Shown here piece after piece: positions 1 through 7,730 of a stretch of DNA of 36,842 nucleotides. Below the pieces are notes generated by a model. The model saw nothing but the letters and a program-made list of their open reading frames with translations, did no database searches and had not been told where the DNA came from. The translations under genes and the position numbers were made by a program. Source of the stretch: Bacillota bacterium (GTDB lineage: Bacteria > Bacillota > Clostridia > Christensenellales > Aristaeellaceae); assembly GCA_023411375.1 (NCBI GenBank), contig JAEYOW010000024.1:1-36842 (forward strand). Direction: 5' to 3'. How positions within the stretch are numbered: the stretch's first letter is position 1; every line of letters starts with the position of its first letter.

Positions 1-60
1 CTGGGGGCCCGGCGGCGGGGGGCCCTTTGGGGGGGGGGCGCCGGCGCTTATTCAGGCGTT
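1..60. other. GC-only low-complexity edge of the window
   Basis: The first 50 bases are almost pure G and C with a run of ten Gs (29-38) and a GGGCCC pair able to fold. No gene is supported. It mirrors the GC hairpin and ten-C run at the other end and may be a natural hairpin or an assembly-edge artefact. Confidence 0.4.
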
Positions 61-96
61 TCCGGTGGGGTTGTACTGCCGGTCCGGGACAAGCCC

Positions 97-125
97 TTGC
101 AAAACCCGGTTAAACAAGGTACAAT
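97..125 (+). promoter_or_regulatory. Sigma-A promoter for degV
   Basis: A -35 box TTGCAA (97-102) and a -10 box TACAAT (120-125) are separated by 17 bp. An overlapping TATAAT lies at 125-130 but would give a 22-bp spacer. The predicted start of transcription is near 132, about 50 nt before the degV start codon. The call rests on sequence match and spacing only. Confidence 0.5.
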
Positions 126-184
126 ATAATCTGCTTCATATTGCCTAATCCGGGTCGTTGACCCAACCGCAAGGAGGAAACTGC

Positions 185-1063
185 ATGAATCCCTATGTCT
201 TTATGACCGATTCCGATTCCGACCTGCCGTACCGCTATGTGGACGAGCTGGACATGACCATGGTGTACATGCCCTATATCGTAGACGGCAAGGAGTACCT
301 GGACGACCTTGGCCGCAACGGAAAGCAGAAGGAATACTTCGACGCTATGCGCGCCGGCGCGGCCCCCGTTACCTCGCTGTTGCCTACGGCTACCTATCTG
401 GAATACTTCGAGCCCTGCTTTCAGGCGGGCAAGGATATCCTGTTTGTGGCCTTCTCCAGCCAGCTTTCCAGTACCATTAACAACATTTACGCCGCCCGCG
501 AGGAGCTGCTTGCCAAATATCCCGAGCGCAAGATGATTGTTGTGGATACGCTGAGCATTTCCGCGCCCCAGAGCATCCTGATTCTCAAGGCGCACGAGAT
601 GTTCCGCGCCGGTAAGACCATGGAGGAAGTGGCGGATTGGCTGGAGAATAACAAGGCCCGCGCGCAGGCTTGGTTTACCGTTGACGATCTTAAGTACCTT
701 CGCCGCGGCGGCCGCATCGGCGCCGTGGCCGCGACCGTCGGGACGATGCTTGATCTGAAACCCATTATCATGGAAAGCAAATCCGGCAAGCTGATCAACG
801 TGGACAAGGTACAGGGCCGCAAGCGCGCGCTGCGCGTGATTGCCGACCGCGCCGCTGAAAACATCGACAATCCGGCCGACGCCTGCGTCGTAATTTTGCA
901 TGCAGACGCGCCGGAGGACGCGACGCGTCTGGAAAGCCTGGTTCGCGAGCGCATACCGGCGCTGGGCGAGATCGCCACCTACTATGTCGGGCCTGTGATC
1001 GGCGCGCACTGCGGCCCGGGTACGGTAGCGGTATGCTTCTTCGGCAAAGAGCGCCCATGCTGA
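185..1063 (+). CDS. degV: DegV family fatty-acid-binding protein
   Basis: A 292-residue DegV/FakB-type protein. Members of this family bind a fatty acid in a deep pocket and present it to a fatty-acid kinase partner (FakA), feeding exogenous fatty acids into phospholipid synthesis in the cytoplasm. Visible family marks are the N-terminal TDSDSDLP, the TSLLPT segment with the later SSQLSSTINN region, DDLKYLRRGGRIG in the middle and GPVIGAHCGPGT near the C-terminus. Length matches the family. The ATG at 185 is chosen because AAGGAGG lies 7 nt upstream; an in-frame TTG at 158 is longer but precedes this ribosome site. It has its own promoter and a strong terminator, so it is monocistronic. No fakA is present nearby. 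The lipid ligand cannot be read from sequence. Confidence 0.93.
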   Translation: MNPYVFMTDSDSDLPYRYVDELDMTMVYMPYIVDGKEYLDDLGRNGKQKEYFDAMRAGAAPVTSLLPTATYLEYFEPCFQAGKDILFVAFSSQLSSTINNIYAAREELLAKYPERKMIVVDTLSISAPQSILILKAHEMFRAGKTMEEVADWLENNKARAQAWFTVDDLKYLRRGGRIGAVAATVGTMLDLKPIIMESKSGKLINVDKVQGRKRALRVIADRAAENIDNPADACVVILHADAPEDATRLESLVRERIPALGEIATYYVGPVIGAHCGPGTVAVCFFGKERPC

Positions 1064-1085
1064 AAACGTGAAATGTTACAAAGCG

Positions 1086-1118
1086 CCCGCCCAGGCGTGT
1101 AATACGCAGGGCGGGTTT
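1086..1118 (+). terminator. Intrinsic terminator of degV
   Basis: Stem CCCGCCC (1086-1092) pairs with GGGCGGG (1109-1115). A second inner stem GCGT/ACGC closes a GTAAT loop, and TTTT follows directly. It starts 22 nt after the degV stop. Confidence 0.85.
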
Positions 1119-1240
1119 TGTTTATTGTTTATAATTGGAAATATTGAAAGCAACAAAAAATTCTTTTGGAAGCTTCTTCGCTGGTTGAAGCGTTGTTATA
1201 GTACCGACAGTAATTACTTTATGTAAAGGAAGGTGCCTGC

Positions 1241-1567
1241 ATGGATTACGTGGATCTGGGAAGGCGCGTGCGAAAGCAGCGCACGGCACTCGGATGGACG
1301 CAGGAGCATTTGGCGGAGAATATTGGCGTAAGCACATCATTTGTTGGGCATGTGGAGCGCGGCTCTCGTAAGGCGAGCCTTGAAACGCTCGTGTCGCTTG
1401 CCAACGCCCTGGATGTGAGCCTGGATTACCTTTTGGCGGGCAGTCTGAACAACAACGGCCTGGGTCCGATGCCGCAGAGCCTTAATACCAATCAGCGCAT
1501 GGCGCTACAGGAAATTCTTGCAACCATCCAAAGCCATCTCAACGACTGGAACAAGCCTTCGGAATAA
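1241..1567 (+). CDS. XRE-family HTH transcriptional regulator
   Basis: A 108-residue cytoplasmic DNA-binding protein with a single Cro/C1-type helix-turn-helix (about residues 6-61), seen in LGRRVRKQR, the recognition region GVSTSFVGHVERGSRKAS and the closing LDVSLDYLLAG. The C-terminal 40 residues are a probable helical dimerisation tail. The ATG is preceded by AAAGGAAGG at good spacing. The upstream 120 bp are AT-rich and contain small palindromes (GAAGCTTC 1169-1176, GTAATTAC 1210-1217, CTTTA-TG-TAAAG) that could be autoregulatory sites, but I find no convincing -35/-10 pair. Its stop codon abuts the stop of the convergent dapB with no spacer. Target genes are unknown. Confidence 0.88.
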   Translation: MDYVDLGRRVRKQRTALGWTQEHLAENIGVSTSFVGHVERGSRKASLETLVSLANALDVSLDYLLAGSLNNNGLGPMPQSLNTNQRMALQEILATIQSHLNDWNKPSE

Positions 1568-2329
1568 TCAGCCGAGCATTTCCCTGACGACGTCGCGCAT
1601 GGAGTACATTCCCGCGGGTTTCCCGGCCAGAAAGCGCGCAGCTTTCAGCGCGCCCTGCGCAAAGAGGGAGCGGTTTTCCGCCCGGTGTGTCAGGATGATC
1701 TGTTCGCCGTTTCCATAAAAGCCAACCTCGTGCTCACCCGTCACGGTGCCGCCGCGCACCGCGTGAATTCCAATTTCATGAGTTACGCGCTTTTGCGTGC
1801 GGCCATAACGGCCGAATACAGGCTCCGTTTCGGGGCCTTTTTCCTGTTTGGCCGCCTCATAAAGCATCAGCGCGGTACCGCTGGGGCTGTCGGCCTTCAT
1901 ACGGTGATGCTTCTCCACAATTTCAATGTCGAAGTCATCCTGAAGCGCACGGGCCGCAACAGAAACAAGCTCCTCCAGCACGTTAACGCCCAGGCTCATG
2001 TTGGCGCTTCGCAGGATTGCGACCCGGCGGGAAGCCTCAGATATACGCCGGAGTTCAACCTCCGTATAGCCGGTGGTACACAGCACCGTCGGGATACCCC
2101 TGGCGGTGACAAGCTGCAACAGCTCCGGTAGGGGATCCGGGCGGGAAAAGTCAATTAGCACGTCCGCGTCCGCCTCTACCCGGTCAAAGCCGGTGGCAAT
2201 TGGAAAAGCCGCGGGCTGTCCGCTGTATGCTACGTCCACGCCGCAGGCAACTTCTACGCCCGCCGCCTCCGCGGCCTGCGCAAGCTCACGGCCCATGCGG
2301 CCCAGCGCGCCGCCGATCATGATTTTCAT
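1568..2329 (-). CDS. dapB: 4-hydroxy-tetrahydrodipicolinate reductase
   Basis: A 253-residue enzyme that reduces 4-hydroxy-tetrahydrodipicolinate to tetrahydrodipicolinate with NAD(P)H, the second committed step to diaminopimelate (cell wall) and lysine. The N-terminal nucleotide-binding loop is GGALGRMGRE (residues 6-15). The catalytic and substrate-binding signature is EKHHRMKADSPSGTA (about 139-153), with the catalytic H141/H142 and K145 in place. Length is a little short but within family range. It is the last gene of the asd-dapA-dapB operon, 32 nt after dapA. Its stop codon directly touches the stop of the convergent XRE gene, so the two transcripts must overlap or terminate inside each other. 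Confidence 0.96.
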   Translation of the reverse strand: MKIMIGGALGRMGRELAQAAEAAGVEVACGVDVAYSGQPAAFPIATGFDRVEADADVLIDFSRPDPLPELLQLVTARGIPTVLCTTGYTEVELRRISEASRRVAILRSANMSLGVNVLEELVSVAARALQDDFDIEIVEKHHRMKADSPSGTALMLYEAAKQEKGPETEPVFGRYGRTQKRVTHEIGIHAVRGGTVTGEHEVGFYGNGEQIILTHRAENRSLFAQGALKAARFLAGKPAGMYSMRDVVREMLG

Positions 2330-2361
2330 GTCAAGCTCTCCTTTGTAAGGCTCCCGCCCAA

Positions 2362-3252
2362 TCAGCTAAGCGCGCCCAGCCCGCGCAGCGCTGTTTCCAC
2401 CTTGCGCTTCACGCCGTCGCTGGCCTCAACCAGGGGCAGCCTCAGCTCTCCGCCGCATAGCCGCATCAAGGACATCGCATACTTGCACGGGATGGGGCTG
2501 ACTTCCGCAAACAGGGAGCGGATCAGGGGCAACAGTTTGATCTGCTGTGCGAGCGCGCTTTCCGAATCGCCTGCGAAATAGGCCGCGACCAGGTCGCGCA
2601 TCGCGGCGGGCAGCACGTTGGCCACCACGGAGATCACGCCCCTGGCGCCTAGGGAAAGCAGCGGGTGGACCATGTCGTCGTTTCCGCTGTACAGGGCGAT
2701 GCGTCCCTTGATGGCGTCCAGCTTTTCCATCACATAGGGCAGGTTATAGCTGCTCTCCTTCAAGGCGATAAAACGACCGCTCTGCGAAAGCCTCCCGAGC
2801 GTTTCGGGGGAAATATCCAGATTGGTGCGGCTGGGAACGTTGTAAATGAAGATCGGAAGCTCGGTCTTGTCAGCGACGGCCATAAAATGCGCATACAAGC
2901 CATCCTGCGTGGTTTTGTTGTAATAGGGCGTTACCACCAGCTGCGCAGCGCAGCCGAGGTCGCGGTAGCGCCTTTCCGCGTCGATTACGCTCTGGGTACA
3001 GTTGCTGCCCGTGCCGCAGATGACGGGCACCCGACCGTTTGCGGACGCGACCGTCTCGCGGATGACCGTCTCGCGCTCGTCGGGCGTCAAAGTGGCGGGT
3101 TCGCCGGTTGTACCGCAGGCGATAAGGGCGGCCGTGCCGTTTTCAATTTGGAAATCCACCAGCCTGCGCAACGCGGGGACGTCCACCTGTCCATGCTCAA
3201 AAGGAGTGACCAGCGCGACGGCGCTGCCATGAAACAAAGGGTTGTTTGCCAT
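2362..3252 (-). CDS. dapA: 4-hydroxy-tetrahydrodipicolinate synthase
   Basis: A 296-residue TIM-barrel aldolase that condenses pyruvate and aspartate semialdehyde, the first committed step of the diaminopimelate/lysine branch. The Schiff-base lysine is K165 in FIALKESS; the catalytic tyrosine is in IYNVPSR (Y137); the GTTGE loop (about 47-51) supplies the threonine of the proton relay; VVTPYYNK precedes the active site. Length is standard. The ATG has GGGAGGTT upstream. It lies 15 nt after asd and 32 nt before dapB on the same strand, so the product of Asd passes straight to the next enzyme of the operon. Paralogues such as N-acetylneuraminate lyase are unlikely given the operon. Confidence 0.96.
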   Translation of the reverse strand: MANNPLFHGSAVALVTPFEHGQVDVPALRRLVDFQIENGTAALIACGTTGEPATLTPDERETVIRETVASANGRVPVICGTGSNCTQSVIDAERRYRDLGCAAQLVVTPYYNKTTQDGLYAHFMAVADKTELPIFIYNVPSRTNLDISPETLGRLSQSGRFIALKESSYNLPYVMEKLDAIKGRIALYSGNDDMVHPLLSLGARGVISVVANVLPAAMRDLVAAYFAGDSESALAQQIKLLPLIRSLFAEVSPIPCKYAMSLMRLCGGELRLPLVEASDGVKRKVETALRGLGALS

Positions 3253-3267
3253 GGATTCAACCTCCCG

Positions 3268-4359
3268 TCAGGCGTTCTTATGAGGAATATAACCCAGCTT
3301 GCAGAGATATTCGGCGCTCAGCACCCCGCCGCCCGCCGCGCCGCGGAGTGTATTGTGGCTTAAACAAACGAATTTGTAATCCATAACCGAATCCTCGCGC
3401 AGCCGGCCGATGGAGATGCCCATGCCGTTTTCCAGTTCGCGGTCCAGCCGGGTCTGCGGTCTGGAAGGATCGTCAAAATAGGTAAGGAATTTCTTAGGGG
3501 AGGAGGGCAGGTCAAGGCCGTCGGTCGCGGGCCTACAGTTTTCCCAGCGCTCCAGAATTTGCTCGCGTGTGGGCTTATGGCGGAACCTGACGCCGGCGGC
3601 CGCCATGTGACCGTCCGAGCACGCGACCCGCAGGCACTGCGCGCTGATGGCGGGCGCGCGGCAATCGACGATTTGGCCGCCCTCAATATGGCCGAAGATT
3701 TTGAGCGGCTCGCGCTCGCTTTTTTCATCCTCGCCGCCGATGTAAGGGATAACATTGTCAACCATTTCAGGCCAGCTTTCAAATGTTTTGCCCGCGCCGC
3801 TGATGGCCTGGTAGGTGCATACCACCAAGCTTTCAGGCTCAAAATCCAAAAGCGGCCACAGCGCCGGCACGTAGCTTTGGATGGAGCAATTGGGTTTGAC
3901 GGCAATAAAGCCTGTTTTGGTATGAAGCCGGGCGCGCTGCGCCTCGATGATCTTCGCGTGATCGCCATTGATTTCGGGGATCAGCATAGGCACGTCGGGC
4001 GTGAGACGGTTGGCACTGTTGTTGCTGATAACAGGTACCTCGGCCTTGGCGTAACGTTCCTCCAGCGCGCGGATTTCGTCCTTTTTCATATCCACGGCGC
4101 AAAACACAAAGTCTACCTGACCGGCTACCGCTTCCACATCCGCCGCGTCAAGCACGGTGAGCGCGGCGATTTCGGCCGGAACAGGCCTGTCGCGGAAGGC
4201 CCAGCGGCCCCTGACGGCTTCGCCATAGGTTTTGCCGGCGCTGCGGCTGGATGCCGCCACACAAACGACTTTAAACCAGGGATGGTTTTGAAGCAGCAGC
4301 GAAAAACGCTGCCCAACCATGCCTGTTGCGCCAATAATGCCTACCCGGTATTGCTGCAT
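3268..4359 (-). CDS. asd: Aspartate-semialdehyde dehydrogenase
   Basis: A 363-residue enzyme that reduces aspartyl phosphate to aspartate semialdehyde with NADPH, at the branch point to lysine/diaminopimelate, threonine and methionine. The N-terminal dinucleotide loop is GIIGATGMVGQRF. The catalytic cysteine is C158 in KPNCSIQ, the acid/base histidine is probably H251 in CSDGHMAA, and CTYQAISGAGK carries the conserved glutamine. Overall it resembles the archaeal/fungal-type Asd subfamily more than the classical E. coli type. The start at 4359 has GAGGT 8-10 nt upstream and begins exactly at the Rossmann fold. The reading frame stays open another 240 codons upstream, but that extension has no fold and crosses the promoter. 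First gene of the asd-dapA-dapB operon. Confidence 0.95.
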   Translation of the reverse strand: MQQYRVGIIGATGMVGQRFSLLLQNHPWFKVVCVAASSRSAGKTYGEAVRGRWAFRDRPVPAEIAALTVLDAADVEAVAGQVDFVFCAVDMKKDEIRALEERYAKAEVPVISNNSANRLTPDVPMLIPEINGDHAKIIEAQRARLHTKTGFIAVKPNCSIQSYVPALWPLLDFEPESLVVCTYQAISGAGKTFESWPEMVDNVIPYIGGEDEKSEREPLKIFGHIEGGQIVDCRAPAISAQCLRVACSDGHMAAAGVRFRHKPTREQILERWENCRPATDGLDLPSSPKKFLTYFDDPSRPQTRLDRELENGMGISIGRLREDSVMDYKFVCLSHNTLRGAAGGGVLSAEYLCKLGYIPHKNA

Positions 4360-4397
4360 GCGAAAGACCTCGCTTCCATCATGATAGGGGGATGATT

Positions 4398-4441
4398 CCC
4401 AAACGCGCCGCGCTTTATCAGCATATGCGGCCCAAACGCGC
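4398..4441 (-). promoter_or_regulatory. Direct repeats in the asd leader (possible operator)
   Basis: The 11-mer CCCAAACGCGC (plus strand) occurs twice, at 4398-4408 and 4431-4441, 33 bp apart and just downstream of the asd transcription start. Three helical turns of spacing would suit a dimeric or looping regulator or an RNA element. The leader of about 100 nt is too short for a lysine riboswitch. Function is inferred from position. Confidence 0.35.
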
Positions 4442-4468
4442 GCGTGCGTGCGTGCGGCGCTTCGGTAA

Positions 4469-4497
4469 AGCATACCATGGTTGGGTTTGGATGTCAA
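4469..4497 (-). promoter_or_regulatory. Strong sigma-A promoter for asd-dapA-dapB
   Basis: On the minus strand a perfect -35 TTGACA (4497-4492) is followed after exactly 17 bp by TATGCT (4474-4469). Transcription should start near 4462, giving a leader of about 100 nt before asd. It is divergent from the ECF-transporter promoter 70 bp away. Confidence 0.8.
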
Positions 4498-4567
4498 TGG
4501 CGGCATGTATTTGAGGCAGAACGACACGGTTTTGGCGTAGGTCGCCGCGTGCTGCGGAAAAAGTGCA

Positions 4568-4596
4568 TTTACAAACCTGTTCGAATGTGCTACCAT
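4568..4596 (+). promoter_or_regulatory. Sigma-A promoter for the ECF transporter gene
   Basis: TTTACA (4568-4573), 17 bp, then TACCAT (4591-4596). An alternative -10 is TAGTAT (4599-4604). The resulting leader is about 95 nt. It contains a short CCCTT/AAGGG hairpin around 4639-4656 and no riboswitch that I can recognise. Confidence 0.5.
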
Positions 4597-4699
4597 TTTA
4601 GTATGCCCTTTTCGCATGGGTGTCACGAAGACGCCGTTTCCCTTTCCGAAGAAGGGGTAAGGGTTGATTTTGGCATACATACGAAAGGATGAAATCATT

Positions 4700-5245
4700 A
4701 TGAAAAAAAACCAGTTAATTCGGCTTGTGCTCTCGGCGATGTTTCTTGCCATTGGTTTCGTGCTGCCCTTCTTGACGGGGCAAATCCCGGAGGTTGGCAG
4801 CAGGCTTTTACCGCTGCACCTGCCCGCTCTGGTCTGCGGCTTTGTGTGCGGCTGGCCGTGGGGGCTTGCGGTGGGCTTTATCCTACCGCTTTTGCGCAGC
4901 CTGATCTTCGGCATGCCGCCCCTGGCGCCCACCGCGCTGGCCATGGCGTTTGAAATGGCGGCGTATGGCGCAGTTGCGGGCGTTGCGTATGAGCGGCTCG
5001 CGAAAAAGCCGGCCAACGTATACGTGGCGCTGATCATCGCGCTGCTGGCGGGCAGGCTTGTGTGGGGGCTTGTCAGCATCCCGATTTACGCGATGTTTAC
5101 GGACGGCGCCTTCGCGCTGACGGCCTTCTGGATGGGCGGATTTGTGAACGCCTGGCCGGGGATTGTGCTGCAAATCGTGCTGGTGCCGCTGATCGTGTTC
5201 GCGCTTCAGCGTGCGAAGCTCGTGCCCATCAAGGCGGAATGCTGA
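4700..5245 (+). CDS. ECF transporter S component (substrate-binding membrane subunit)
   Basis: A 181-residue integral membrane protein with about six hydrophobic segments, which is the size and shape of an energy-coupling-factor S component. These proteins bind a vitamin or other micronutrient and dock on the shared EcfA/A'/T energising module, encoded elsewhere. Family-like segments are MFLAIGFVLPF, LPALVCGF followed by PLLRSLIFGMPPL, and a C-terminal segment ending in basic residues. The ATG at 4700 has GAAAGGA upstream. The following gene, 18 nt downstream, is a P-loop small-molecule kinase, which suggests uptake followed by trapping through phosphorylation. The substrate cannot be named from sequence; there is no vitamin riboswitch upstream to give it away. 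Confidence 0.85.
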   Translation: MKKNQLIRLVLSAMFLAIGFVLPFLTGQIPEVGSRLLPLHLPALVCGFVCGWPWGLAVGFILPLLRSLIFGMPPLAPTALAMAFEMAAYGAVAGVAYERLAKKPANVYVALIIALLAGRLVWGLVSIPIYAMFTDGAFALTAFWMGGFVNAWPGIVLQIVLVPLIVFALQRAKLVPIKAEC

Positions 5246-5263
5246 ACAACAGGAAGGAAGCCC

Positions 5264-6346
5264 ATGAACGAAACGCTTTTGAAAAAGCGAATATCGGAAG
5301 CTCCGCGAATGGAGCCTACGGACGCGGTCAAGCTCGTTTACCAAAGCGAGTTTGGCTGCGGCCATCTTTTGAGCGCGCAGGAAGAATGCGCCGCGGCTGT
5401 GCGGCGTGAAATGGCGCAAACCACAACGCGCGCGGATATGCCGCCGGCGACGGCCATCGGAGGCGGACTGTGCCGGCTCAACCTGGCGTCGCCGCCGGTG
5501 CGGGCGCTTGCGCCTCAGATCATCTCCCGCATGATGCGGCTGACGGCTGAGCGCATTCACGGCAGCACGGCGCGTTTTGAAACAGGCCTCGCGCTGCTGC
5601 GCAGGCTGGCGGACGAAGGCGGCACGCCGTTTTCGGCGCAGGCATTGGAGGCATACCTCGCCGCATACAGGGAGGCGGGCTATCCGCCCGTCAGCCATAG
5701 CGAGCGTTACCGCGAGGTGTACGCGCCCGCCTACCGCGTGGTACTGAGCGATTTTGCCGCGCTGCTGCCGGTGGTCACGGAAACGGAGGCGCGTCTTTGC
5801 TGCGGCGGGAGCGCGCTGGTTGTGCTGGACGGCGATTGCGGGGCGGGCAAGACCACGCTTGGCAACCTGCTGTGCGGGCTGTATGAGACGAAGCCCATCC
5901 GTATGGACGACTTCTTTTTGCCCTTTGAGATGAGGACGCCCGTGCGGATGGCGGAGCCGGGCGGCAATATCCATTATGAGCGATTTGAAAGCGAACTGCT
6001 TGCCGGCCTCGCATCCGGCGGTTCATTTTTATACAGGTGCTATGATTGCCGCACGGGCAGCTATATTGCCAGGACCTGGGCGCGATCGGCGGTAACGGTA
6101 ATTGAGGGCAGCTACAGCCAGCATCCGCGCTTTTGGGAGGCTTACCGCAGGCTGGGCGCGTTGCGCGTGTTTGTATGGGTGGAATGCGGCGAACAGCTTA
6201 GGAGGCTTGCCCTGCGCGATCCCGAAAAGCTGGCCCGCTTTGAAAACGAGTGGATTCCCCTTGAAAAATCCTACTTTCAGGCGTATGATATCAAAAGCAG
6301 GGCCGATATCGCCCTGAAAAGCAAGTCCTGGGAGGACGAAGCCTGA
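5264..6346 (+). CDS. Two-domain protein with C-terminal uridine kinase-like P-loop kinase
   Basis: A 360-residue protein. Residues about 183-355 form a P-loop kinase of the uridine kinase/phosphoribulokinase/pantothenate kinase superfamily. It has Walker A GDCGAGKTT (190-198), a DDFF substrate-base motif (215-218), the IEGSYS strand end (280-285) and the LID-like stretch RFENEWIPLEKSYF typical of uridine kinase-like proteins. Residues 1-180 are a separate alpha-rich domain (with KLVYQSEFGCGHLL and GGGLCRLNL) that I do not recognise. ATP-dependent phosphorylation of a small alcohol or nucleoside is the family expectation; the substrate is unknown. It is 18 nt downstream of the ECF S component, so the two are probably co-transcribed and functionally linked. 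Start ATG has AGGAAGG upstream. Confidence 0.8.
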   Translation: MNETLLKKRISEAPRMEPTDAVKLVYQSEFGCGHLLSAQEECAAAVRREMAQTTTRADMPPATAIGGGLCRLNLASPPVRALAPQIISRMMRLTAERIHGSTARFETGLALLRRLADEGGTPFSAQALEAYLAAYREAGYPPVSHSERYREVYAPAYRVVLSDFAALLPVVTETEARLCCGGSALVVLDGDCGAGKTTLGNLLCGLYETKPIRMDDFFLPFEMRTPVRMAEPGGNIHYERFESELLAGLASGGSFLYRCYDCRTGSYIARTWARSAVTVIEGSYSQHPRFWEAYRRLGALRVFVWVECGEQLRRLALRDPEKLARFENEWIPLEKSYFQAYDIKSRADIALKSKSWEDEA

Positions 6347-6356
6347 TACGCTTTTT

Positions 6357-6388
6357 GTATGAAAACGGCATAAAAGCCCTTTTCATGC
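6357..6388 (+). promoter_or_regulatory. Hairpin 16 nt upstream of a GAGAGGATGG initiation module
   Basis: Arms 6357-6369 and 6376-6388 (GTATGAAAACGGC / GCCCTTTTCATGC) form a stem with one mismatch and one G-T pair around an ATAAAA loop. It has no clean U-tract. Exactly 16 nt separate it from GAGAGGATGG, as in the plsX leader. Confidence 0.5.
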
Positions 6389-6421
6389 CATAGCTGCGGC
6401 CGTGAGAGGATGGTTGTTGCC

Positions 6422-6856
6422 ATGATGAAGCTGCTGGTGATCGACGGACAGGGTGGAGGCGTGGGCAGGAGCCTGGTGGCCGCCCTGAAGCAGATTATGC
6501 CGGAACAGCCTGTCGTCGCGCTGGGAGCCAACGCGCAGGCGACGGCCGCCATGCTGCGTGCGGGCGCGGATATGGGCGCGACCGGCGAAAGCGCTATCCG
6601 CTACCAGTGCAAGAGCGCGGACGTTATCCTCGGCGTAACCGGCATTTTGCATGCCAACGCCATGCTGGGCGAAATCTCGCCGGGCATTGCCGCCGCCGTC
6701 AGCGCAAGTGAAGCGCAGAAGGTGCTGGTGCCGCTTGAGCGTTGCGGGCTTTTAATCGCCGGCGTCGGCAGGCAACCGCTGGACGCGCTGATCCGCGAGG
6801 CGGCGCGCATGGCGTGCGTGCTTTGCGGACAGACTGACGAAACCTCCGGGAAGTAA
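6422..6856 (+). CDS. DUF3842 family protein
   Basis: A 144-residue soluble alpha/beta protein matching the DUF3842 family of Clostridia as I recall it: N-terminal KLLVIDGQGGGVGRSLV, then ALGANAQATAAMLRAGAD, GATGESAIRYQCKSADVILG and a final ERCGLLIAGVG strand. The glycine-rich loop resembles a nucleotide-binding Rossmann start, but no activity is established. Three cysteines (QCK, RCG, VLCG) are present. The start at 6422 is preferred over the in-frame ATG at 6410, which is embedded in the ribosome site AGGATGG. It sits 22 nt before an Mrp/NBP35 ATPase and a C_GCAxxG_C_C protein, which hints at iron-sulfur or metal chemistry. Confidence 0.75.
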   Translation: MMKLLVIDGQGGGVGRSLVAALKQIMPEQPVVALGANAQATAAMLRAGADMGATGESAIRYQCKSADVILGVTGILHANAMLGEISPGIAAAVSASEAQKVLVPLERCGLLIAGVGRQPLDALIREAARMACVLCGQTDETSGK

Positions 6857-6878
6857 GAAAGAGAAAGGGATATCCACA

Positions 6879-7721
6879 ATGAGCGAATGTACGCATGATT
6901 GCTCCACCTGCGGCCAGAGCTGCGGCGAGCGCACCCAGCCCCAGAACCTGCTCAGCAAGCCTCATGAGCAAAGCCACATCAGAAAGGTAATCGGCGTCTG
7001 CAGCGGCAAGGGCGGCGTGGGCAAAAGCCTTGTGACCGCGCTTCTGGCTGTGCTTGCCAAGCGGCAAGGCCTGAAGGTCGGCATTTTGGACGCCGACATC
7101 ACGGGGCCTTCCATGCCCAAGGCGTTTGGGCTTAAGGAGCGTGCCATGGGCACGGATTCGGGCCTCTTTCCCGTGAAAACCAAGACGGGCATCGACGTGA
7201 TGAGCCTAAACCTGTTGCTGGAAAACGACAGTGATCCCGTTGTGTGGCGCGGGCCGGTTATCGCGGGCGCGGTCGGCCAGTTCTGGACGGATGTGATCTG
7301 GGGCGATAAGGACGTGCTCTTTATCGATATGCCGCCGGGAACGGGCGACGTGATGCTCACCGTGTTCCAGACCATTCCCGTGGATGGCGTGGTGCTGGTT
7401 TCCACCCCTCAGGAGCTGGTTGGGATGATCGTGGAAAAGGCGATCAAAATGGCGGATATGATGGAAATTCCCGTCATCGGCCTGGTAGAAAACATGAGCT
7501 ATGTGGAGTGCCCGGGCTGCGCCACCAAAGTGGAGCTGTTTGGCAAGAGCCACCGCGAGGAAATCGCGGAGCGTTACCATATTCCGCTGACGGCCGCGCT
7601 GCCGGTTGATTCCAAGCTGGCGGGTGGCGTCGACAAGGGCATGATCGAGCTGTTTGGCGGCGACTGGCTGGATAAGCTTGCCGACGCGATCGTTGACCTT
7701 GAGCCCAGAGCACGCGCTTGA
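6879..7721 (+). CDS. Mrp/NBP35 family iron-sulfur carrier ATPase
   Basis: A 280-residue P-loop ATPase of the Mrp/ApbC/NBP35 family, cytoplasmic scaffolds or carriers that deliver [4Fe-4S] clusters to target proteins. The deviant Walker A is GKGGVGKS (43-50), with IDMPPGTGD as switch region and VLVSTPQELV typical of the family. An N-terminal four-cysteine cluster (C4, C8, C11, C15) as in eukaryotic NBP35 and a later CPGC pair, the usual bridging-cluster ligands, are present. Full length. It lies between DUF3842 (22 nt upstream) and the C_GCAxxG_C_C gene (9 nt downstream) in a tight operon, so these neighbours are candidate clients or partners. Confidence 0.92.
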   Translation: MSECTHDCSTCGQSCGERTQPQNLLSKPHEQSHIRKVIGVCSGKGGVGKSLVTALLAVLAKRQGLKVGILDADITGPSMPKAFGLKERAMGTDSGLFPVKTKTGIDVMSLNLLLENDSDPVVWRGPVIAGAVGQFWTDVIWGDKDVLFIDMPPGTGDVMLTVFQTIPVDGVVLVSTPQELVGMIVEKAIKMADMMEIPVIGLVENMSYVECPGCATKVELFGKSHREEIAERYHIPLTAALPVDSKLAGGVDKGMIELFGGDWLDKLADAIVDLEPRARA

Positions 7722-7730
7722 GGAACCGCC

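Noticed and set aside
1119..1240. A sigma-A promoter for the XRE gene using TATAAT at 1130-1135 or TTGGAA at 1166-1171
   Set aside because: Neither has a partner box at 16-18 bp; the -35 position of the first would fall inside the degV terminator.
4360..4699. A lysine riboswitch or T-box in the asd leader, or a vitamin riboswitch before the ECF gene
   Set aside because: Both leaders are only about 100 nt, and I see no lysine, TPP, FMN, cobalamin or T-box consensus elements.
4360..5079. An N-terminal extension of asd by about 240 codons
   Set aside because: It covers the promoter and the start of the divergent ECF gene and has no fold. Asd starts precisely at the Rossmann loop at 4359 with a ribosome site.
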